Of a stretch of DNA of 58,927 nt, positions 8,847-17,970 are shown piece by piece. This DNA is from Candidatus Blackburnbacteria bacterium RIFCSPLOWO2_01_FULL_40_20. Lineage in GTDB: Bacteria; Patescibacteriota; Microgenomatia; UBA8517; UBA10165. Numbering within the stretch: position 1 is the stretch's first letter; each line of letters starts with the position of its first letter. Both the position numbers and the translations under genes were made by a program. The stretch is taken from assembly GCA_001816475.1 (NCBI GenBank), contig MHCC01000026.1, positions 1 through 58,927 on the forward strand. Direction: 5' to 3'. Below the pieces are notes generated by a model. That model did not search any database. It was not told the origin of the DNA and saw only the letters and a list, made by a program, of their open reading frames with translations.

Positions 8847-11800
8847 TATTGGGTAGCCTCCATTAAAACCTCAGCTTCGTTAACAATCTTTTGTTCATCT
8901 TTATCATCCGATGTCAAGCTTTGCTTATCGCGTAGCGTCAAGCTTTGCTTATCGCCTAGCGTCAAGCTTTGCTTATCGCCTAGCGTCAAGCTTTGCTTAT
9001 CGCCTAGCGTCAAGCTTTGCTTATCGCGTAGCGTCAAGCTTTGCTTATCTTTATCCATATCTATATCTTTTTTTTCTTCGACCTTCGCTAATATCTCACC
9101 TTTTGGCTCGATCGACAAGCCCAAGGAGTTAAGTTCTCTTACTAAAACCTTGAAAGATTCAGGTACTGTTGCTTCTGGGATTTCAGTCCCTTTAACAATT
9201 GCTTCAAACGCCCGTGCTCGCCCAACAACGTCGTCAGACTTTATAGTTAACATTTCTTGCAAAGTATGAGCTGCACGATGTGCCTCAAGTGCCCAAACTT
9301 CCATTTCTCCCAATCTTTGTCCACCCATTTGAGCTTTTCCTCCAAGAGGTTGTTGTGTAACTAATGAGTATGGTCCAGTTGAACGAGCATGAGTTTTGTC
9401 CTCGACCATGTGGGTAAGTTTCATAATGTAACTAACGCCAACAACTGTCTTTTCTTGAAAAGGCTCACCTGTTCGACCGTCGTATAGTTGGGACTTTGAA
9501 CTTACCGGCAAACCAGCTTTCTTCATAAGATCTTCAATCTCCTGTGGAGCTAACTCGTCAAAAACAGGCAAGGCAAACTTTTGTCCAGTTTTCGAAGCTA
9601 CCCAGGCAAGCTGTGCTTCCAAAAGCTGTCCTAAATTCATACGAGCAATAACAGAAAGTGGGGAAATTATGATATCTATTGGAGTTCCGTCCTCCAAATG
9701 AGGCATATCGTAGGCCGGAACAATCTTTGAGATGACTCCTTTGTTTCCGTGTCGCCCTGCAAGTTTGTCTCCTACAGAAACTTTCCTCATCTGAGCAACC
9801 CTAACAATTACTTTCTTTAGGGTTCCTGGGTCCAAGTCATCCCCTTTGTCGCGGTCTAGAATTTGAACATCAACAACTACTCCGTGTTCGCCATGCGGAA
9901 CGCGAAGTGATGTATCTCTTACCTCGCGTGCTTTCTCTCCAAATATTGCCCTAAGAAGTCGTTCCTCGGATGTCAGTTCTGTTTCACCTTTGGGTGCAAT
10001 TTTACCCACTAAAATATCGTTTGCCGAAACTTCGGCGCCAATAACTACAATTCCATCCTCTGCCAAATTTGCAAGGTCATTTTCGGCAACATTCGGAATA
10101 TCTCGAGTTAGCTCCTCTGGGCCAAGCTTTGTATCAACAACTTGGGCTTCATACTCTTCAATATGAATTGAACTTAATGCATCGTCTTTCACTAAGCGGT
10201 CTGAGACTGCAATTGCGTCCTCAAACCCTAATCCTTCAAACAAACAATAGGCAATAAGTAGGTTTTGTCCTAAGGCCAATTCTCCATCGTCTGTCGCAGG
10301 ACCGTCTGCAATAAGGTCACCCTTTTTAACAACATCGCCAACCGTTATTTTTGATCTTTGGTTAAAACACGTAGATTGTGCAGTACGCAAGAACTTGTTC
10401 AAAAAGTAAATTTCCTTTTTGCCTTCAATTTTAATTCTGTCGCTTTCCTTGTCGTCTATCTCAATTTTTCCTTCTACCTCAACTTCGATTCTTTCTGCGT
10501 CAGCGAAAACAACAGTTCCTGCATTTCTTGCCCTGATAACTCTTGCCATTGCAGATCCAACTTTCTCTTCCATCCCCGTACCCATCAAAGGCGCTTGAGG
10601 ATTAACCAAAGGCACAGCCTGACATTGCATGTTTGTTCCCATCAAAGCACGATTTGCCTCATCGTGCGACAAGAAAGGAATTAAGGACGCTGAGGTTCCA
10701 ACAACTTGACGTGGGGTAAGGTCTATTAAGTCAACTTGATCAGCGGGCCCCTCGTTAAATTGGCCCTGGAATCTTATCGGAACCCATTTGTCCGTAATAA
10801 ATCCATCTTCGTCAATTTTTATACCTGCGTGGGTTATCCGATATTGCTCTTCGTCGTCGGCCGCAAGGTAAATTATCTCGTTAGTAACCTTCATCCTTGT
10901 TTTCGATTCTTGCTTAACTTTTTCTACTTTTCTATAAGGAGCCTCTAAAAATCCAAACTCATTTACCCGAGAAAATAAAGCAAGGTAGGTAACAAGACCA
11001 ATACTTGGACCTTCAGGCGACCTAACAGGATCAATTCTTCCATATTGAGATGCGTTGATGTCACGAATTGAGAAGGACGCTCGTTCTTTTGTAATGCCCC
11101 CCGGTCCCATAACTGAAAGACGCCGAATGTTGTCAATTTCAGAAAGCGGGTTTGTTTGATCTAAAATTGCAGAGAGTTGGTTTGACCGGAAGAAATCATT
11201 TAAAGTTGCCATCAATGGCCTGGCATTAACCAATGCGCTTGGATTTACAACATCATCAGTGGACGTAAGGCTCATCTTTTCCTTAACAGAACGCTCTAGT
11301 CTTACCATTCCCGCTCTGAACGCTGAGGCTAACACAAGCTCGCCAACACACCGTACGCGGCGATTTGCCAAATGATCAATGTCGTCTACCTTCCCCTCAC
11401 CATTTTGAAGACCAATAAGGTAGCGCAATGCTGCAACAACATCTTCAAGCCTTAAAGTCCAATTTTCTGGCTCATTTTTGACATCCAAGCCAAGTTTTCT
11501 ATTAATCTTGTATCGTCCAACTTTGTCTAAGCCATAGCGTCTTGGATCCAAAAACAAACTCTTAAACAAAGTTTCTGCATTTTCCAAAACTACCAACTCT
11601 CCGGCTCGCATCTTCCTGTAAATTTCAAGAAGCGCTTCTTCTTTGTTTCGAGAAGCATCTTTTTGGATTGTAGAATTTATATATGAATGTTGTTCGTCTG
11701 TATCAATATCCCTAAACTTTGCTTGTATGTCCTCGTCGCGAGTCAGCCCCATTGCACGCAAAAGTGTGGTTGCTGCGACTTTTCTTCTTCTGTCGATTCG

Positions 11801-12331
11801 CGCAATAATCGTGTCATTTTTCGATACTTCAAACTCGAGCCATGATCCGCGAACAGGTCTTATTTCCGCCCGATACAACATGCGTCCGGTTGCTTGATCA
11901 ATTTCGCCTGAAAAATAAACCCCTGGAGCCCTCACAATTTGATTAACAACAGCTCGCTCAATTCCATTTACAACAAATGTAGCCTCTGAGGTCATTGTGG
12001 GTACGTCACCCAAAAAAACTTCTTGAGCAGTAACCTTACCACTCTTTTTATTCAATAACGATGCAATAACGTGCAAGCTAGAAGAATAGGTAATTCCTTT
12101 TTCTCGAGCTTTTTTAGGAGTAATTTCAGGAGGACTTATTCTATAATCACCAAATGACAGTTCCCAGTTTTTACCTGTAAAATCTGGAATAGGGGTTACC
12201 TCGCGAAGTGCTTCTCCAATACCATCTTTAAGAAATGTTTGCCATGACTGCTTTTGAATAGCCAACAAGTCAATTTGAGTTAGTGTGGGATCAGGTTTGG
12301 TTAAAAATTTTCGTTTGGTGGAAAGACCCAT
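8846..12331 (-). CDS. rpoB: DNA-directed RNA polymerase subunit beta
   Basis: 1161 aa from the ATG at 12331 ([10 protein letters not shown]). An in-frame upstream start at 12403 would add 24 Cys/Phe-rich residues encoded by the leader hairpin and is unlikely. Conserved blocks include the rifampicin region [16 protein letters not shown] / [20 protein letters not shown] and the C-terminal [20 protein letters not shown]. In the rifampicin pocket, positions equal to E. coli Q513 and H526 carry Ala and Asn. After the normal end near EEKKDID, a tail encoded by a 24-bp tandem repeat adds six DKQSLT units before the final acidic segment. It heads the rpoB-rpoC operon behind a consensus promoter and a terminator-like leader. 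Confidence 0.97.
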   Translation of the reverse strand: MGLSTKRKFLTKPDPTLTQIDLLAIQKQSWQTFLKDGIGEALREVTPIPDFTGKNWELSFGDYRISPPEITPKKAREKGITYSSSLHVIASLLNKKSGKVTAQEVFLGDVPTMTSEATFVVNGIERAVVNQIVRAPGVYFSGEIDQATGRMLYRAEIRPVRGSWLEFEVSKNDTIIARIDRRRKVAATTLLRAMGLTRDEDIQAKFRDIDTDEQHSYINSTIQKDASRNKEEALLEIYRKMRAGELVVLENAETLFKSLFLDPRRYGLDKVGRYKINRKLGLDVKNEPENWTLRLEDVVAALRYLIGLQNGEGKVDDIDHLANRRVRCVGELVLASAFRAGMVRLERSVKEKMSLTSTDDVVNPSALVNARPLMATLNDFFRSNQLSAILDQTNPLSEIDNIRRLSVMGPGGITKERASFSIRDINASQYGRIDPVRSPEGPSIGLVTYLALFSRVNEFGFLEAPYRKVEKVKQESKTRMKVTNEIIYLAADDEEQYRITHAGIKIDEDGFITDKWVPIRFQGQFNEGPADQVDLIDLTPRQVVGTSASLIPFLSHDEANRALMGTNMQCQAVPLVNPQAPLMGTGMEEKVGSAMARVIRARNAGTVVFADAERIEVEVEGKIEIDDKESDRIKIEGKKEIYFLNKFLRTAQSTCFNQRSKITVGDVVKKGDLIADGPATDDGELALGQNLLIAYCLFEGLGFEDAIAVSDRLVKDDALSSIHIEEYEAQVVDTKLGPEELTRDIPNVAENDLANLAEDGIVVIGAEVSANDILVGKIAPKGETELTSEERLLRAIFGEKAREVRDTSLRVPHGEHGVVVDVQILDRDKGDDLDPGTLKKVIVRVAQMRKVSVGDKLAGRHGNKGVISKIVPAYDMPHLEDGTPIDIIISPLSVIARMNLGQLLEAQLAWVASKTGQKFALPVFDELAPQEIEDLMKKAGLPVSSKSQLYDGRTGEPFQEKTVVGVSYIMKLTHMVEDKTHARSTGPYSLVTQQPLGGKAQMGGQRLGEMEVWALEAHRAAHTLQEMLTIKSDDVVGRARAFEAIVKGTEIPEATVPESFKVLVRELNSLGLSIEPKGEILAKVEEKKDIDMDKDKQSLTLRDKQSLTLGDKQSLTLGDKQSLTLGDKQSLTLRDKQSLTSDDKDEQKIVNEAEVLMEATQ
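8913..9049. repeat. 24-bp tandem repeat array inside rpoB (5.7 copies)
   Basis: Head-to-tail units starting GTCAAGCTTTGCTTATCG on the plus strand at 8913, 8937, 8961, 8985, 9009 and 9033 (partial). Units differ only by a G/C exchange (cgtagc or cctagc). The period is 8 codons, so rpoB stays in frame and the minus strand encodes DKQSLTL(R/G) repeats. The same unit forms the array at 13975-14146. Confidence 0.95.
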
Positions 12332-12380
12332 TATTTTTTGTCCGCCGGTAAAACAAAAAAAGACTACAAATACGCAAAAA

Positions 12381-12402
12381 TGTTCCGCCTTCGGGCGGAA
12401 CA
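12381..12402 (-). terminator. Terminator-like hairpin in the rpoB leader (possible attenuator)
   Basis: Strong 9-bp stem GTTCCGCC/GGCGGAAC with a short loop, followed on the minus strand by ATTTTTG. It lies between the rpoB promoter (12434-12462) and the ATG at 12331, so it may act as an attenuator or processing site for rpoBC. Confidence 0.55.
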
Positions 12403-12433
12403 AACAATTACGTACTGTCGTACGCTTGAGGGT

Positions 12434-12462
12434 ATTTAATCATACTCTTAAGCCTTTGTCAA
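12434..12462 (-). promoter_or_regulatory. rpoB-rpoC promoter
   Basis: -35 TTGACA at 12457-12462, 17-bp spacer, -10 TTAAAT at 12434-12439, placed just after the kinase stop codon. The hexamers and spacing are identical to those of the hrcA promoter, which suggests a common housekeeping sigma factor. The predicted leader is about 95 nt. Confidence 0.8.
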
Positions 12463-12469
12463 GGGTATT

Positions 12470-12946
12470 TCAGCCTACCGCAAATTCTATCGCAGAAACG
12501 TCTGAATTCTGAATTTCTTCTTCAATTGCTTTTTGCATGTTTTTAGCGTCCTCAAGGCTAGAATTTCGCAAAACTGTTCTTTGTCTTAAAAGTTCGTCAC
12601 TTATCTTCAGATAAATTACCAGATCGCAATCTACCAACACTGTGCCGAAAAGAGGCTTCCCTGCCTCGGCTTTTACTTTTTCCCTAACCAGCCTTTCCAT
12701 TGTTTCTCCAATTTCTGGAGTCCATGGAGTTTGACAAACATAATCTGCTTCTTCTTTTGTCAAAAGTGGAAAAACCTCCTCGTCCATGTCACGAGCGTTA
12801 GAGATTTTCCTCGTTAAAGTAGACTTGCCAGTGCAAGTTGTGCCTAATACCACAATGCGCTTATCTCTGTTTTTATCCAGGATTTCTTGTAACCTTTGTG
12901 AAGCTATATCTTCGTTGTTTTCTAGTCCTTCAATCAATGTGTCCAT
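12470..12946 (-). CDS. P-loop nucleotide-binding protein, small-molecule kinase-like
   Basis: 158 aa with a Walker A motif GTTCTGKST at about residues 35-43, preceded by the strand RIVVLG. A hydrophobic strand VLVDCDLVIYLKI follows, then a basic RQRTVLRN segment that resembles the lid of adenylate- or shikimate-kinase-like folds. The substrate cannot be named. It begins 5 nt downstream of mltG and is probably co-transcribed with it; the rpoB promoter lies between its stop and rpoB. It could also be a dNMP kinase or AAA-type regulator. Confidence 0.7.
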   Translation of the reverse strand: MDTLIEGLENNEDIASQRLQEILDKNRDKRIVVLGTTCTGKSTLTRKISNARDMDEEVFPLLTKEEADYVCQTPWTPEIGETMERLVREKVKAEAGKPLFGTVLVDCDLVIYLKISDELLRQRTVLRNSSLEDAKNMQKAIEEEIQNSDVSAIEFAVG

Positions 12947-12951
12947 AAACG

Positions 12952-13962
12952 TTATCGAATATACTTCCTAATGTTTTCGTCGTGTGCATCCATTGTTTCT
13001 GCGTAATGAATTATTCCTTTGCCGTCATGAAGGTAGAACCAATACATTGACTCCTTGGGATAAATTACAGCCTTTATGGAAGATATGCCGGGATTTGAGA
13101 TCGGCCCCGGTGGCAATCCTTGATTTAAATATGTGTTGTAGGAAGATTTAATTTCTTTATCGGCTGCAACAGGCGGCTTCCACCATTCGCAATCTAGTGG
13201 CACATTAGCATCTTTACACCTTTGAGTAGCAGTAAAATACTGCAAAGTTGCATCAATTTGCAGAGGCCATCCAGCCCCAATTCGTTTAAGCAATATCCCG
13301 CCAACAACAGGCCTTTCCTCGTCAGTCCTTGTCTCCCTCTCAACAAGTGAAGCCAAAACTACAACTTGATCCAAAGTTAATCCTGCCTTTTTTGCATCTT
13401 CTTTCATTTGGGGTGTCACTTTACTGTTAAAAGTTGAATACAACTTTTCAACAACCGTTAAAGCTTTGGTATTTTGGGAAAAAAGATATGTGTCAGGATA
13501 TAAATACCCTTCTTTTTCAAATGAAGCTGCTATGAATTCTTTCCAAAAAACTTTAGCTTCATCTTGACCAATGTTAAGTGTTTTTATTGTGCGGATCGCG
13601 ATTTCTTCCCGTCTTAAACCCTCCGGATATGTAACCCAAAATTCTGTCGGCCCGGAAACAAGTGCACTCACTACTTGTACTAAAGACAAACTTGGAGAAA
13701 TTCTAAATTCCCCAGCTTGTATTTTTTTATCTTTGCCGGTTATTTTTGCATAAACTTTAAATGCCAAGTCGCTTTTAATAAGCCCCTGGTTTTTAAGCTT
13801 TAAGGCAACTTGACCTACACCTTGGCCTTTGACAATCAAGAAATCTTGTTGGGTCTTGTCTTTTGAGTTGGCTGGTAAAGTTGTAACTTTCCACCCAACA
13901 ACCAATCCACCTAAAATCAATACAATGGTAATTAGATAAAAGAGGAACCTGGTATTCCGCAT
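12952..13962 (-). CDS. mltG: Endolytic murein transglycosylase MltG
   Basis: Cleaves nascent peptidoglycan glycan strands to set chain length. 336 aa: an N-terminal membrane anchor (residues about 6-26), a LysM-like region, then the YceG catalytic domain with GYLYPDTY, ASLVERET (catalytic Glu), LQIDATLQY and YNTYLNQGLPPGPISNPG. It starts at ATG 13962. The 5' flank is unusual: a 24-bp tandem repeat array begins about 13 nt upstream and fills the spacer up to the zinc-ribbon gene. Downstream is the P-loop kinase, 5 nt away. Confidence 0.95.
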   Translation of the reverse strand: MRNTRFLFYLITIVLILGGLVVGWKVTTLPANSKDKTQQDFLIVKGQGVGQVALKLKNQGLIKSDLAFKVYAKITGKDKKIQAGEFRISPSLSLVQVVSALVSGPTEFWVTYPEGLRREEIAIRTIKTLNIGQDEAKVFWKEFIAASFEKEGYLYPDTYLFSQNTKALTVVEKLYSTFNSKVTPQMKEDAKKAGLTLDQVVVLASLVERETRTDEERPVVGGILLKRIGAGWPLQIDATLQYFTATQRCKDANVPLDCEWWKPPVAADKEIKSSYNTYLNQGLPPGPISNPGISSIKAVIYPKESMYWFYLHDGKGIIHYAETMDAHDENIRKYIR

Positions 13963-13974
13963 GAGGCAAATTCT

Positions 13975-14146
13975 TTATCGCGTAGCGTCAAGCTATGCTT
14001 ATCGCGTAGCGTCAAGCTTCGCTTATCGCGTAGCGTCAAGCTTTGCTTATCGCGTAGCGTCAAGCTTTGCTTATCGCGTAGCGTCAAGCTTTGCTTATCG
14101 CGTAGCGTCAAGCTTTGCTTATCGCGTAGCGTCAAGCTTTGCTTAT
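13975..14146. repeat. 24-bp tandem repeat array in the mltG leader (6 full plus 2 partial copies)
   Basis: Full units start at 13987, 14011, 14035, 14059, 14083 and 14107, with partial units at both ends. The unit is the same as in rpoB. The flank on the zinc-ribbon side, GATATAGATAAAGATA read on the minus strand, also resembles the rpoB array flank. Here the array is outside any convincing gene, although its frame stays open as DKQSLTLR repeats. Confidence 0.95.
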
Positions 14147-14158
14147 ATGTATCTTTAT

Positions 14159-14392
14159 CTATATCTGCACCTCTTCTAATAGTGCTCTTCTGTAAACCTT
14201 TCTCTTTAAGTCATGTATAAATAGTCTTCCACAACTGCAAACCACTTTTTCACTACCATCTTTTCTTTTACTTCGCGTTCCGCTTGCCAGTTCCCGACCA
14301 CACCCAACACACCTGCCTTGAGACAACAGCCAAACTTGAATTGGGGCAATTACATTTTTAAACAGACCTGGTATTCTAGCTTTCTGTTCCAT
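14159..14392 (-). CDS. Small zinc-ribbon protein
   Basis: 77 aa from the ATG at 14392, which overlaps the end of ruvX; an upstream start would run antisense-like through ruvX and is rejected. A four-Cys ribbon CVGCG...CSCG at about residues 28-54 is followed by a basic segment DLKRKVYRR. This suggests a nucleic-acid- or ribosome-associated zinc protein, but no family is recognised. The overlap with ruvX implies translational coupling. The stop lies at the edge of the (GATANA) tract that flanks the tandem repeat array. Confidence 0.65.
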   Translation of the reverse strand: MEQKARIPGLFKNVIAPIQVWLLSQGRCVGCGRELASGTRSKRKDGSEKVVCSCGRLFIHDLKRKVYRRALLEEVQI

Positions 14393-14777
14393 GCGCGTCC
14401 AAATAAGATTGTAGCACAAGTGTACTTGAGAATGCATCTTCCATCTCTTTTCTTCTTTTTTGGGGCAACTGTGCACTAAGCGAGAGTTCTTGCGCATCTT
14501 GAGTTGAAAGCGTTTCATCCCATGTTTCAACTTTAACCCCAAGTACTTTTTCTAAATCCTTACTAAACTTAATTTCCTCGTCAGCCATTTTTCCTTCAGA
14601 AATCCCAACCACAACCTTTTCAGCATTTTCTTCTTTAACTACTTTTTGAATTTCTTCAATAGCATTCTGTTGTGAGGAAACTCGAATCACCTTCAATGGA
14701 AAAGCTATGTTCCCACTAGATAACGACAATCCCATTTTCGATCTTCCATAATCAACGCCGAGTATGATCATAGTCAT
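14376..14777 (-). CDS. ruvX: YqgF/RuvX-type Holliday junction resolvase homologue
   Basis: RNase H-fold protein implicated in Holliday junction resolution and in 16S rRNA 5' end maturation. 133 aa with GVDYGRSKMGLS (catalytic Asp), VVVGISEGK, WDETLST in place of the usual DER(L/F)TT, and MEDAFSSTLVLQSYL. The ATG at 14777 is preferred because GGAG lies 6 nt upstream. An in-frame start at 14876 would run back into sortase. The sortase stop is 23 nt upstream and the zinc-ribbon start overlaps its 3' end. Confidence 0.85.
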   Translation of the reverse strand: MTMIILGVDYGRSKMGLSLSSGNIAFPLKVIRVSSQQNAIEEIQKVVKEENAEKVVVGISEGKMADEEIKFSKDLEKVLGVKVETWDETLSTQDAQELSLSAQLPQKRRKEMEDAFSSTLVLQSYLDAHGTES

Positions 14778-14800
14778 TACAAGCTCCACACCTTTACCAA

Positions 14801-15490
14801 CTAACGATTCCCACCTGGTGGCACCAGCCTTCCTCTCACCACAAGTCTTCGAAGGTACGTTCCAGGCGGTACGCAAGTTATCAAAGAAATATAACTATCA
14901 TCATACATTTGGTCCATAACTTCTACCTCTGTAGGTTTTACCTCAAACATATCCTCAACTTTATAAGTATAGTTTATACCATCATAATTTACTTTTATCA
15001 CGTCTCCTTTTTTAAGAGTAGACAATGTCGAAAAAATTGAAATATAATTATCAGGCTTGAATAATTGCGGCAGAGTTGAGTGTCCAAAAACTACAGTGTT
15101 TCCAGGTCTTCCCGGCACCGCCGTGCCTTTAAAATGAATAAGGCTTTTTTTTAAGTCTTCTCCGTCTATTTCAACTACTGCATCTTTTATTCCAAGTCTG
15201 GGAATCGAGAGATTATAATACTTAATTTGTGCTGTTGTTTCCTGGGAGACGCGAGGCAAACCAACAAACCAATTGGCAGGCTTAGTGTAATCAATAGGAG
15301 TGTTTTCTGTTTTTTCTGTACTTGATCCAGCAACCACACCTTGCCCAACAGGAGACAAAAGATCAATGCGTTGAAAATTGCCAGAGGTAAAAATTTCGTA
15401 ACTAATAATTGGCAGTAAAGCGTTAAAGACTAGTAGTAGCCCAATAAACATTAATCCCAAAGATAGAATTTTGAAGAGATATCTTGTCAC
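14801..15490 (-). CDS. Sortase
   Basis: Membrane transpeptidase that attaches LPxxG-type proteins to the cell envelope. 229 aa: one N-terminal transmembrane helix (about 5-29), a Ser/Thr-rich linker, then the sortase barrel with catalytic His137 in VFGHS, Cys206 in ITCVPPG and Arg214 or Arg215 following it. Starts at GTG 15490, overlapping the stop of the upstream gene by 4 bp. A plausible substrate with an LPVAG sorting signal is encoded at 49552-50169. Confidence 0.92.
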   Translation of the reverse strand: MTRYLFKILSLGLMFIGLLLVFNALLPIISYEIFTSGNFQRIDLLSPVGQGVVAGSSTEKTENTPIDYTKPANWFVGLPRVSQETTAQIKYYNLSIPRLGIKDAVVEIDGEDLKKSLIHFKGTAVPGRPGNTVVFGHSTLPQLFKPDNYISIFSTLSTLKKGDVIKVNYDGINYTYKVEDMFEVKPTEVEVMDQMYDDSYISLITCVPPGTYLRRLVVRGRLVPPGGNR

Positions 15491-17826
15491 CTTTCAGCGG
15501 AAACCTCGATACTTATATTCTTTGCGACTCGAGGCAGTGTGCCCAATTTTCCAGGGAAAAGGAAGCTAAATGAGATTTCTGCTCTTGTGTATCCTGGAAT
15601 TGTGGCCAAATAGTTTTTGGCAACAGTCGGATATTTACCTGTAATTTGTTTTGCAATGTCCACTGGGTCAACTTTTGGCAAGAAATTAGCCTTTATTGTT
15701 GCAACAAAAACTTTAGCTTGAGTTCCTGTCTTTGTATCTTTTGTGTCTTTACTTTTATCTTTGGTGGAAGTTTTGGTTTTGGACGCCTGGGTTTCTACTG
15801 GTTTATAACTTATTTCAACTTGGTCTTGAGCGATACTAAATCCTTGAGGAATTTCTTTTTCAAGCTTCTCATACACAAGCGAGTTAATATCGTTTTGTGA
15901 AATAACAAGTACTGTTACCTTTCCAGAAAGCGTAAGTTTCACAGTCGAGCTTTCCTCGCCTACTTTGTTGCTAAAAGTCTTTTCGCCAACTTGGAAATTT
16001 GATGAACCGTCAACAGGAGTTTCTTTTTCGTCTAATAGCCCTTTTATTTGATCCATACCTTTTTGCAATAATTCTGCCGTCAAATCTTTTTCCAGATCGG
16101 CTCTATCAGTTTCCGAGACTGCCGAGACGGAACGGCTTGTACCGCCAGAAAACGCTTCATCGTTTTGTGCAACAAATTCGGCCTTTGAAGAGGCACCAAC
16201 AGAAAACTCAGAATTGCTAGCCAAATTATATTGAGCGCCTATGTCTACCGCAGTGACAGTTGATTGCGCTTTTGAAGGATTAGTTATACTGCTTCCCGTT
16301 GCAATTTTTGTTTCGTCGTCTAGAGTAAACTTCAATCCACTTGGGCCTGATAAAACTGTACCAACTTTAAGCGTTACAGGAGTACCAACATGCAAAACAG
16401 TAACCTTACCCTTAGAGCGCTCGCCAACCGTTTTTGTACCAGTTGTCGAAATGGTCTTTTCGCTTGAAATCTGTGCTTCCTTCACAATTCCTGGTACTAC
16501 TTTGTTGTTGCTATCAATGCTTGAAAGTTGGGGATTAACAGTAAATTCAAAAGTTTTTTCTAGTTTTTTTGGAGCTACATAAACCGTAACTTGTGCTTTT
16601 GGTAAATACCAATACAACGCTCCTCCGCCAACCAAAATTAACAAAAGAACTATCCCTGGAATTAAAATTAAGCGCCCACCTTTCCCTCCGAATGAAAGTT
16701 TGGGATACGACAATCTCCCTAAAACGCCCAATATTGCCAGTGAGTTTGGTCTCTTTCTAACATGAACAGCACTCGCATGCTCTTCCTCCTCTGTATCTAT
16801 ATCCTTATCACGTACTTGCGGAAAATCTTTTGGCTCTGCAACATTCTTGTGGCTTTCAACATCTTCTGTTGTGTGAGCAACAAACTTACCTGTTTCTTCT
16901 GCGGCGATATCACTCTCCACAAAACCCAAATCTTGAGCCCTTGTTTCCTCTTCTTTATTTTCCTCATTCATCTCTTTCTCCCCATCTTCACCCTCGTGCT
17001 CTTCTTCTATCTTAGACTTGGTCTTAGACTCATATTCTGCGCCCAAATCTTCCTCTACCTCAACAACTTGTTTTACATTTCCAACCTCAGCACCCCCGGC
17101 TAGAGAAACTGAAATTACTCCAATGTTTTCTGGGAGTATTTGGACCTTTGGAGTATGTAAAAAACTAACTTTTTGTTCGTCCCAATTTGTTTCTAAAATG
17201 TTTTGTCTTGCATCGTCCAAGTTTCCCACTCTGTGGTCATAAAGAAGGATTCGGGATGGATATTGTTCAAGTTTTGCTAAACGTGCCAAACCTTCTGCAA
17301 CGTCTGATCCTAAAGATATACTTTTTGAAACGTCGGTTGTCCCTAAAATCTTTCCACTTTGAACTAAAGTTACCTCGATTGAGTCTTCAAGAAGTCCAAC
17401 TAAAATAGCGTTTAATGGGGCGCCTTCCTTAATTTTAATATAATGAACAATTGCCTCAGGTATTACTACAAATCCCGCAGGTGAAAGTTCAAGCTCCCCA
17501 GAAACTTTCTTTAAGATTCCTAAATACTCTTTTTTGATTAAACCTTCCTCAACCCAAGAAGACATAAGACCAAAAACAACTTTATTTGGTTCTTGAATTT
17601 CCTCTGTTATGTTTGAAGTTGCGCTTGACAGCGAACTATCCGCCGCAGCTACTAAAGTTTCATTGTCCCCCTCCTGCCAAGAAGTAGGAACTCCCTCTGC
17701 AACAATTTCTGCAATTTCGCCATTTACTCGCCAAATAGCAGCATCTGTCCAATTTTTGCCAATAACAAGACTCCAATAATGCTCTTGGCCTTCGCCTGTT
17801 TTTTTGAAAATACCACCTAAGACCAT
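15487..17826 (-). CDS. Membrane protein with actin-like N-terminal and baseplate-J-like C-terminal regions
   Basis: 779 aa. Residues 1-240 contain WVEEGLIKKEYL, GFVVIPEAIVHYIK and RILLYD, which resemble the PilM/FtsA actin-like fold (divergent; no clear phosphate loops). Residues 250-360 are a very acidic Glu/Lys linker. A transmembrane helix follows at about 385-407. The outer part includes GKVTVLHVGTPVTLKVGTVLSG, which resembles the baseplate J/gp47 fold, and a Lys/Thr-rich low-complexity linker near 690. It may connect cytoplasm and envelope as part of a surface assembly; this is inferred. It overlaps the sortase start. The leader is a CAATTTT heptad palindrome. Confidence 0.7.
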   Translation of the reverse strand: MVLGGIFKKTGEGQEHYWSLVIGKNWTDAAIWRVNGEIAEIVAEGVPTSWQEGDNETLVAAADSSLSSATSNITEEIQEPNKVVFGLMSSWVEEGLIKKEYLGILKKVSGELELSPAGFVVIPEAIVHYIKIKEGAPLNAILVGLLEDSIEVTLVQSGKILGTTDVSKSISLGSDVAEGLARLAKLEQYPSRILLYDHRVGNLDDARQNILETNWDEQKVSFLHTPKVQILPENIGVISVSLAGGAEVGNVKQVVEVEEDLGAEYESKTKSKIEEEHEGEDGEKEMNEENKEEETRAQDLGFVESDIAAEETGKFVAHTTEDVESHKNVAEPKDFPQVRDKDIDTEEEEHASAVHVRKRPNSLAILGVLGRLSYPKLSFGGKGGRLILIPGIVLLLILVGGGALYWYLPKAQVTVYVAPKKLEKTFEFTVNPQLSSIDSNNKVVPGIVKEAQISSEKTISTTGTKTVGERSKGKVTVLHVGTPVTLKVGTVLSGPSGLKFTLDDETKIATGSSITNPSKAQSTVTAVDIGAQYNLASNSEFSVGASSKAEFVAQNDEAFSGGTSRSVSAVSETDRADLEKDLTAELLQKGMDQIKGLLDEKETPVDGSSNFQVGEKTFSNKVGEESSTVKLTLSGKVTVLVISQNDINSLVYEKLEKEIPQGFSIAQDQVEISYKPVETQASKTKTSTKDKSKDTKDTKTGTQAKVFVATIKANFLPKVDPVDIAKQITGKYPTVAKNYLATIPGYTRAEISFSFLFPGKLGTLPRVAKNISIEVSAER

Positions 17827-17834
17827 ATAAAATA

Positions 17835-17970
17835 ATTTTCAATTTTCAATTTAAAATTTTCAATCAACTCCGATCTAATCGGAGTCAATTTTTAATGCTT
17901 AAATTTGAAAACGTTTTAAAATTTAGATAGTTGTATTTCATTTCAAATTGAAAATTGAAAATTGTAAATT
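17835..17970. repeat. Heptad-repeat palindrome, CAATTTT class
   Basis: On the minus strand a 5' arm with three CAATTTT-type heptads and a 3' arm with AATTGAA heptads are exact reverse complements over about 19 nt. They bracket a second hairpin ACTCCGAT/ATCGGAGT (17867-17885). The element fills the whole alaS / baseplate-J-like spacer and ends 8 nt before the downstream ATG. Confidence 0.75.

Noticed and set aside
8911-9132. 24-bp arrays considered as a CRISPR array
   Set aside because: Units are directly adjacent with no variable spacers, and the period is 24 bp in total; no cas genes are nearby.
12332-12403. Longer rpoB start adding 24 residues
   Set aside because: The extra residues are encoded by the leader hairpin, are Cys/Phe-rich and have no counterpart in RpoB; ATG 12331 gives the normal N-terminus.
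13932-14179. Reading frames through the second tandem array (minus-strand DKQSLTLR repeats and plus-strand VASSFAYR repeats)
   Set aside because: Openness results from the 24-bp period; there is no conserved start or ribosome-binding site, and the minus-strand frame would overlap the mltG start.
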